This document shows positions 58,800 through 64,000 of a stretch of DNA of 64,000 nt, piece after piece. Each line of letters begins with the position of its first letter. Position 1 is the first letter of the stretch. Location: positions 6,089,189 to 6,153,188 of the forward strand of contig NC_043744.1 of the NCBI RefSeq assembly GCF_004337985.1. The letters run 5' to 3'. Made by a program: the position numbers and the translations under genes. The notes below the pieces were generated by a model. It was given only the letters and a program-made list of their open reading frames with translations. It did not search any database and was not told where the DNA came from. The DNA is from Pyricularia pennisetigena. Its lineage: Eukaryota > Ascomycota > Sordariomycetes > Magnaporthales > Pyriculariaceae.

Positions 58800-59386
58800 C
58801 ACCCCTAAAACCCCTTTTACTATTAACGTTCCGGCCAGCGCTAACGCCTTGCGCCTAATAGTCGCGACGCTTCAAACGGAAAATGGACAATTCCAGGAAC
58901 GAATAACCGAATAAATCAATCGAATTAATAGAAATTGTACTAAATATCGTTTACTATTACCCTATAATAATCTTTCAAATATTTTACAGGAATTCTTTAC
59001 AGTAACCCGGGCTTATTTTTATTTTAACGAGGATAATTTCGATAATAACGCAAATAAAACTATTTACGCAGTTTCGCGATTAAAGAGCGATATATTCGCC
59101 TGGTTCCAACCAATTTCACGAAGTTATTTGGACCATGATAAGGAAAAAAACCGTGAAATTAAAATTAATAGCATTTTCGACGAATACGAAAATTTCGAAA
59201 AATGCTTTAAGGCAATATTCGGTAACCCAGACGAATAACGCACGGTTAAACCTAAATTGGTGCGTTTTACCCAAACCAATTCGGTATCCATATATACCAG
59301 TAAACTTCGATAAATTACCGCCAAATTATTATGGGACCCCAAACTCTAATAGCACGTTTTTATGCGGGATTTAAGGAAAAGGTTAA
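58800..59386 (+). pseudogene. Gypsy-3 gag (retrotransposon capsid) relic
   Basis: Plus-strand frames give the N-terminal coiled-coil-like TLQTENGQFQERITE, then LQEFFTVTRAYFYFNEDNFDNNANKTIYAVSRLKSDIFAWFQPI. Next come FEKCFKAIFGNPDE and, in another frame, VKPKLVRFTQTNSVSIYTSKLR. This matches the Ty3/Gypsy-type gag pattern 'SFLTQxxLYFxxN...DxAxxWF...F...FGDPDExxxAxxxLxxLxQxxS'. It forms the particle shell. Frameshifts and stops are present, and it ends at an LTR2 insertion. Confidence 0.7.
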
Positions 59387-59800
59387 GGTGAACATGGCTA
59401 GCGCAGGGCTAATTATAATAGCTACCCTGCCTTACCTTATAACGGTTAGCACTGGCTAATTTTATTAGTCACCCTGCATCGAATAAACAAATAAATAATA
59501 AATAAAACCTATACCCGTTTATACACACAAAACTTTATATATCACGTCTTTGTTCATAGTTTTAACAACAAAACAAATACGTCCTATATAATCTAGCTTA
59601 GTGGTATAATGCACGTACCACAATCTATATCATATATACGTTATTAAAATGCGTGGGTTCGAATCCCGTTGTGGTCGCAGATTTTCTGTGCATGCATAAG
59701 CACAATAGGCCGTTAGGCTCAATGGGCCGTTAGGCTCAATAGGTCGGCAGGTTAATTATATGAATAAAGCCAAATCATGTGACATAACCCCGCATTCCGG
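59387..59800 (-). repeat. LTR2 fragment, copy 6
   Basis: It starts GGTGAACATGGCTAGCGCAGG and matches LTR2 to the CCCCGCATTCCGG segment, where a TIR-1 end begins. The rest is not found beyond. The tRNA-like part is on the plus strand (A box near 59596, B box near 59658). Confidence 0.85.
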
Positions 59801-60150
59801 TAGTCTCAGGGCTTATCCCTGAAGCCCAAAGCTCCACAATTGATCCACTTCGTTCGCTTCGCTCCACTTCGTGGCTCAATTACGGCTTTGCAATATACCT
59901 GTGGGTCCATCCAAAAAACGCTTTGGTTTAGGTTTGAGGATAATTTGTCGATTTTCGCCGTTTATAGCGGTATTTTTGGCCTTTTTGCGACCGATACTCC
60001 CTTATTATTCCACAACTACGCAAAATATCGAAAAAAGAAAATATCGTTGAAAATAGGAATTGGTAGGCCTTTTTTATTATTCAAAATTTTTTGCACCCGG
60101 TACGCCAATTAAAAATTGGATATAGCCCGCCTTTTATCCGTATATGGCGG
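59801..60150 (-). mobile_element. TIR-1 end fragment
   Basis: It starts TAGTCTCAGGGCTTATCC and follows the subfamily of 52917-54765 (TTGCACCCGGTACGCC segment) for about 350 bp, then stops. The rest of the element is missing. Confidence 0.8.
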
Positions 60151-60171
60151 TATCCCCATTATTAACCCAAA

Positions 60172-60540
60172 AATACCATCGATACCTATTTCGCATTTTA
60201 ATAATAACGATTATAATCCGTTAAAATTTATATATAAAAAATCGCAAAAGCGAAAGAAATTTTTACATATAAATTTTAATCCAAATATCGCCAAAATACT
60301 TATTTTATAATCCGTATAGGGTAAATTTCATTCAATATATTATACGTCCACCCATAAATACCATCGATAGCCATTTCGCATTTTACTAATAACGATTATA
60401 ATCTGTTAAAATTCATATGGGGAGAATTGCAAAAGCGAAAGGAATTTTTACATATAAATTTTAATATAAATAACGCAAAACCACCAATTTTATAATCCGT
60501 ATAAAATATATATAATATAATACGCTATACATCCACCTAT
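60172..60540. repeat. Tandem duplication, two units of about 185 bp
   Basis: CCATCGATA at 60176 recurs at 60361, with matching sequence after each (TTTCGCATTTTA-TAATAACGATTATAAT, then GCAAAAGCGAAAG-AATTTTTACATATAAATTT). The units differ at scattered sites. The segment lies between a TIR-1 fragment and the helicase relic; no gene is recognised in it. Confidence 0.7.
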
Positions 60541-60839
60541 TAAAAAAAACCATTATTTCCGCAAATCTTTATATATTCGTATTAAATTATATATATATAA
60601 TATCCGGAAACACGCCTATATATACCTCGTTTTCCCACCAAATTAACGCAATTTTTCGCGGTCCCAATCCCAGATACGCGGCGGCAAATACCTTTTCCGA
60701 CATACACATTTTCCCGGAATTATACGCCAAAACCAAAACTTTTGGTAATTTAAATTTATAATATAAATACGTTTTTTTAACTGTTATATGGTTTTTAAAC
60801 TTCCATAAACCCCCCAATACTCCTGCACGAATCCCATAT

Positions 60840-62520
60840 TATAACCAAATATAATATATATACCGGGTTTTATAATATAGAAAATATTATTTTATTGGTA
60901 AAAACCAGGTACGGGAAAAATATAATATTGCAAATTACCTCGGTAATTCGCAATAATACCATTATGATCCAAATAATCCCATTAAACAAATTAAAATAAA
61001 AACAATTACGGAATATATAATATTATCCCGCCGCGAACCCCAAATTAATCGATTAATTTATTTTAAACGTAAATATAAATATGCGGTTTTTATTACCAAA
61101 GCTAATTTTATTTGGTATAACCTTTTTTGGAACCCGTAAACCGTTTGTAAATATACGCACATTTTTTAAACCCGGATTAAACCACCAATTACCGATTTTT
61201 CAAACTTTTTCGAAACCCCATATTTTACCAACGTATCGCCTTATTTATTATTAATAAATTTTACATAGTTTTACAGTGGAAGGACTTTAGGGAATTATTT
61301 TTTATACTGCGTTTGGTCCGGGTAATTATACCAGTAACCGTACCTATATTTGGGTGCACCGCAACCTTTATAGCAAAAATTAAAACCTACGTCTTCGACC
61401 AATTGTATTATAAAAGGATAATGTATTTCGTTAAAACGCCTTTTAACCGACCCGAAATTACGATTATAATACAATATCTGGAACGCAAAACTTTTGTTAA
61501 CAATTACCGGCGCTTTTCATTCCTAATAGGGAATATTATACCATTATCCGCCACCCGTATTCCTAAAACCATTATATATATAAACGCCAGAAACAGTATT
61601 ATCCAAATACGCGAATTCCTAATAAAAAACCTTGTATTTAGGAAATTTATTAAACGAAACGTAACGGATATAATTATCCGGTACAATGCATTTACACCTA
61701 AAATCGTTAAAATTAAAATTTACGCAAAATTTTCCAAACCGGATTTTAAAATTCGCATTATATTTTCCATTTTATTTTTGGGTATGGGTATGGATATATT
61801 TAATATCAAACGTATAATGCAATACGGCGCGTTAATATTAGACGACCGCGTAAACCTGTGGTAAAAGTTCGGACGAACCGCACGCGGGCCCAACCGTAAA
61901 AAAACCGCATATTTTTTTGCGTTTTACTGGTATTTCGGTACGCAGGGGTTTATCGTCAAATACAAACCAATTAAGTTATACAAACCAATTAAGTTAAAAT
62001 TATTACCCAAATTAACCAAATAACCCGCGGTATTACGAGGAAACGCTAAAAATTTACAAACTACCCATTTAAACTTTTTAACGTATTTATAAACGCGGTT
62101 ATTCCTTATTCACCTTCCACGTGTCGTTAAATTTAATTTAAACGATAATAACCGGGCAAAAGCGTCGGAACTACCACAAACCGGTTTTTTGGGTATATTT
62201 AAATTACGCGTTCCGCCCCATTGGATGCAATAAAAAATAATAAATAGGAAAAAATTAAAAAAGGAGGCGCCAAATATGCAAACCTTCGCCAACGTTAAAT
62301 GTTTTCGACGAATTATATTGGATTTTATATAGGAAACGAATCCATCTTTTAAAATCAACCAATTTAAAAAATATTATAGCGCCTGCGTGCACCAAATTGG
62401 AGTTTTACCCGTATTACCCCCTAAAAAGCAGCTAATTAAAATACTTAGGAAAAATTCCAAAAAAAGGTTATGTATTTAAACAGCTGGATAAATGGGGTAC
62501 CCATTTTGCAATAACCATTT
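60840..62520 (+). pseudogene. RecQ-like DNA helicase pseudogene (possibly telomere-linked type)
   Basis: Helicase motifs appear in order. An eroded Walker A (LVKTRYGKNIIL, for xRTGxGKS) lies at about 60893-60925, followed by IPLNKL. Motif III FGCTAT is near 61352. The second lobe follows in a long open frame (61313-61864): PKTIIYINARNSI, YNAFTPKIVK and LGMGMDIFNIKRIMQYGAL, matching '(D)AxGMGxDxPxIxxVIQ(W/Y)G' of motif V. At 61862 a TAA replaces the Gln of motif VI; KFGRTARGPNRK follows in frame, so the motif reads stop-K-F-G-R-T-A-R. Downstream pieces to about 62500 are less clear. Such 3'-5' helicases unwind DNA; fungal subtelomeres often carry RecQ relatives. Which type this is cannot be told. 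Confidence 0.7.
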
Positions 62521-64000
62521 TTTTCCCAAACCCGCGGCGGTTATATAACCTATTATCCCAGTTAATATTACCCAAACTAATAACTTTTAATATTGTTAAA
62601 AAATTCGTCCATTCCTATAACCGGGAATGGACGAAAAACAATTTGCTGGAAAATGTTCCAAATTTATAATTAATTAAATAATTTAAACAATATAGCGATT
62701 GTTTCGTTATTTACCTCCCAATAATATACGAAAATGGGATACGAAATTACGTTTCCTATTTGCATAAATAACAAAAAAAAGGCGGCGGAATTAAAATACG
62801 GTAGCACTTTAGGAAACGATGGATATAATTAACAATTATTCGGGAAAATAAACTAATAAACGCCGACGAACGAATTAAACGGTATTATAACCACAAATTA
62901 AAATGCTGGTTAACATTAACGGTTGCAAAAATATCCAGTATAAAAACGCCCATAAATTTATAACCCAAAAATTAAAAGGCGATTAAAGTTAAATCCTAAT
63001 TAAATGAAATTACGTGCTTTGGATTACAAAAGGGTCGAACGACAAAAAAGGCGACGCCGAATTGGATTAACCAGGGGGGAGGATTAAAAAGCGCAAGATA
63101 TATAATTGTTAAATCCCAAAACCCCCAATTAACGGCCTAAATAAAACGACTAAATGCTGGATAATAATAATTATTACGTAAATTGAAAATTTGGATTATA
63201 TATAGGTTGGTACGGCGTAACGGCGCCCCGATTAAAAATAAAAAGGTTCGATATGGCGAATTATAATCATTGTTACGGTTAAACTCCGGAAATTTTGGCG
63301 TTTCCATTTTAATTTTATTTTATTAGCAGAAAACCCCATACGTAAACCCAATTATAAATACCTCTTTTTTTATTTTTATTAGTTTTCTTTCTTTTATTTT
63401 ACAATAAAAACCTTTTTCCCGGCCGCCAGATTTTTTTTGTAACGATTGATGAAAAATTGTAACAATTAAACCAACGTTTAATTTTTAACCAATAAATGTA
63501 ATAATTATTATAATTGCAAAATTGTTTTAGCAAATATTGTAAACATATTCGTTAGGAAACCTGATTAAAATATTTTTAATTTGATAAAGCTATTTATATT
63601 TTACCCACCCAAGCAGGTATTAACCCAATCGTAACGAGGGTAAATTATAATTAACGCCCCTGCATTGCAAAAGTACCCCCCACCCGGTTAAGTCCGGGGC
63701 AAATTAATTAACTTTATTATAATAATAATTACAATAATTGCTTTAATTCGCCAAAATCCGTAATAATTGTTACAATTACGTTTTTTTATCACTATAATTC
63801 CCAAAAAACGCCAAAAAAGTAAAACCTTTGCCCAAACCACCACCAAATTTACGTTAGGACATATACCCAATAATATTAAACTATTTACCTATTTAATAAC
63901 CATATTAATAAAAAAAGCGCGGATAAAAAAAATAAACCAATATTTTAAAAATTTGGAAAATTACGACGCGGATACTGCAATTATTTTGGAATTAAATTTT
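62521..64000. other. AT-rich region, no gene recognised
   Basis: It continues with the same RIP-like base use. It may include the helicase C-terminal region, but no motif, repeat of this window or plausible frame is seen. A pyrimidine-rich low-complexity tract lies at about 63360-63400. Confidence 0.4.

Larger units (their letters stand above)
56417..59386 (+). mobile_element. Gypsy-3 LTR and gag region, split by TIR-1
   Basis: An LTR-like stretch of about 360 bp (56417-56775, approximate) interrupts Copia-1. It is followed by leader, a TIR-1 insertion (56838-58668), and gag up to 59386, where an LTR2 begins. Pol is absent. The Gypsy label rests on the gag type only. Confidence 0.65.

Noticed and set aside
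1..64000. Mitochondrial origin because of high A+T
   Set aside because: LTR retrotransposons, 9-bp and 5-bp target duplications and RIP-type changes are nuclear; no mitochondrial genes are seen.
1..64000. CRISPR arrays, bacterial operons or rRNA genes
   Set aside because: No spaced short direct repeats, no ribosome binding sites and no rRNA signature sequences were noticed; content is fungal.

Overview
The window looks like an AT-rich, repeat-filled block from a filamentous ascomycete (Pezizomycotina) that practises repeat-induced point mutation (RIP). Nearly everything in it is nested, degraded transposon. Coding frames are broken mainly where CAA/CAG became TAA/TAG, and aligned repeat copies differ mainly by CpA to TpA and TpG to TpA. 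The species cannot be named from the sequence. The layout (RIP-mutated Copia, Gypsy and TIR elements around a lone small secreted protein gene) resembles the AT-rich isochores of plant pathogens such as Leptosphaeria or Venturia.

The one gene that looks intact is at 1883-2164. It encodes a 93-residue secreted, cysteine-containing protein and is a candidate effector. Its coding region and about 0.5 kb of upstream sequence show little RIP damage, in contrast to both sides. Two relics of non-Copia/Gypsy genes are recognisable: a short-chain dehydrogenase pseudogene (about 7165-8045, minus) and a RecQ-like helicase pseudogene (about 60840-62520, plus), possibly of the telomere-linked type.

Repeat families, named here for convenience. 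Copia-1 has LTRs of about 560-580 bp, TGTTAAT...TTAACA. One full-length copy lies at 23541-31357, one inverted copy at 43055-47853, one broken copy at 47965-56416, and there are several solo or partial LTRs. Copia-2 has 229-230 bp LTRs. One full-length copy lies at 14543-21601 with target duplication GTTAC, plus 5' fragments at 1-1075 (minus) and 32620-36536. LTR2 is a 600-660 bp TGTGA...TCACA unit seen only as solo LTRs, five with perfect 5-bp target duplications, and it carries a tRNA-like segment. Gypsy-3 is an LTR plus gag relic at 36537-41077 (broken) and 56417-59386. TIR-1 is a non-coding element of about 1.85 kb with TAGTCTCAG ends, long interrupted terminal inverted repeats and 9-bp target duplications, probably Mutator-like; there are about eight full-length or nearly full-length copies plus fragments. 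A Fot1/pogo-type relic lies at 12086-14012. A 100-bp repeat occurs three times.

Region by region: 1-1390 is Copia-2 and a TIR-1 fragment. 1391-2367 is the effector island. 2368-6554 is a Copia-1 LTR split by nested TIR-1 copies. 6555-10652 holds a Gypsy LTR scrap, the dehydrogenase relic with TIR-1 inserted near its 5' end, and unassigned DNA. 10653-14542 is a stack: LTR1 fragment, TIR-1, solo LTR2 and the pogo relic. 14543-21601 is Copia-2. 21634-32619 is a solo LTR1 and Copia-1 set into an unidentified element. 32620-41077 is a Copia-2 5' part and Gypsy-3 with LTR2 and TIR-1 insertions. 41078-43054 is a recombinant junction. 43055-56416 is two Copia-1 copies. 56417-60150 is Gypsy-3, LTR2 and TIR-1. 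60150-64000 is the helicase relic and its surroundings. TE insertion, RIP and ectopic recombination explain most of the structure; the host-relevant content is the effector candidate.
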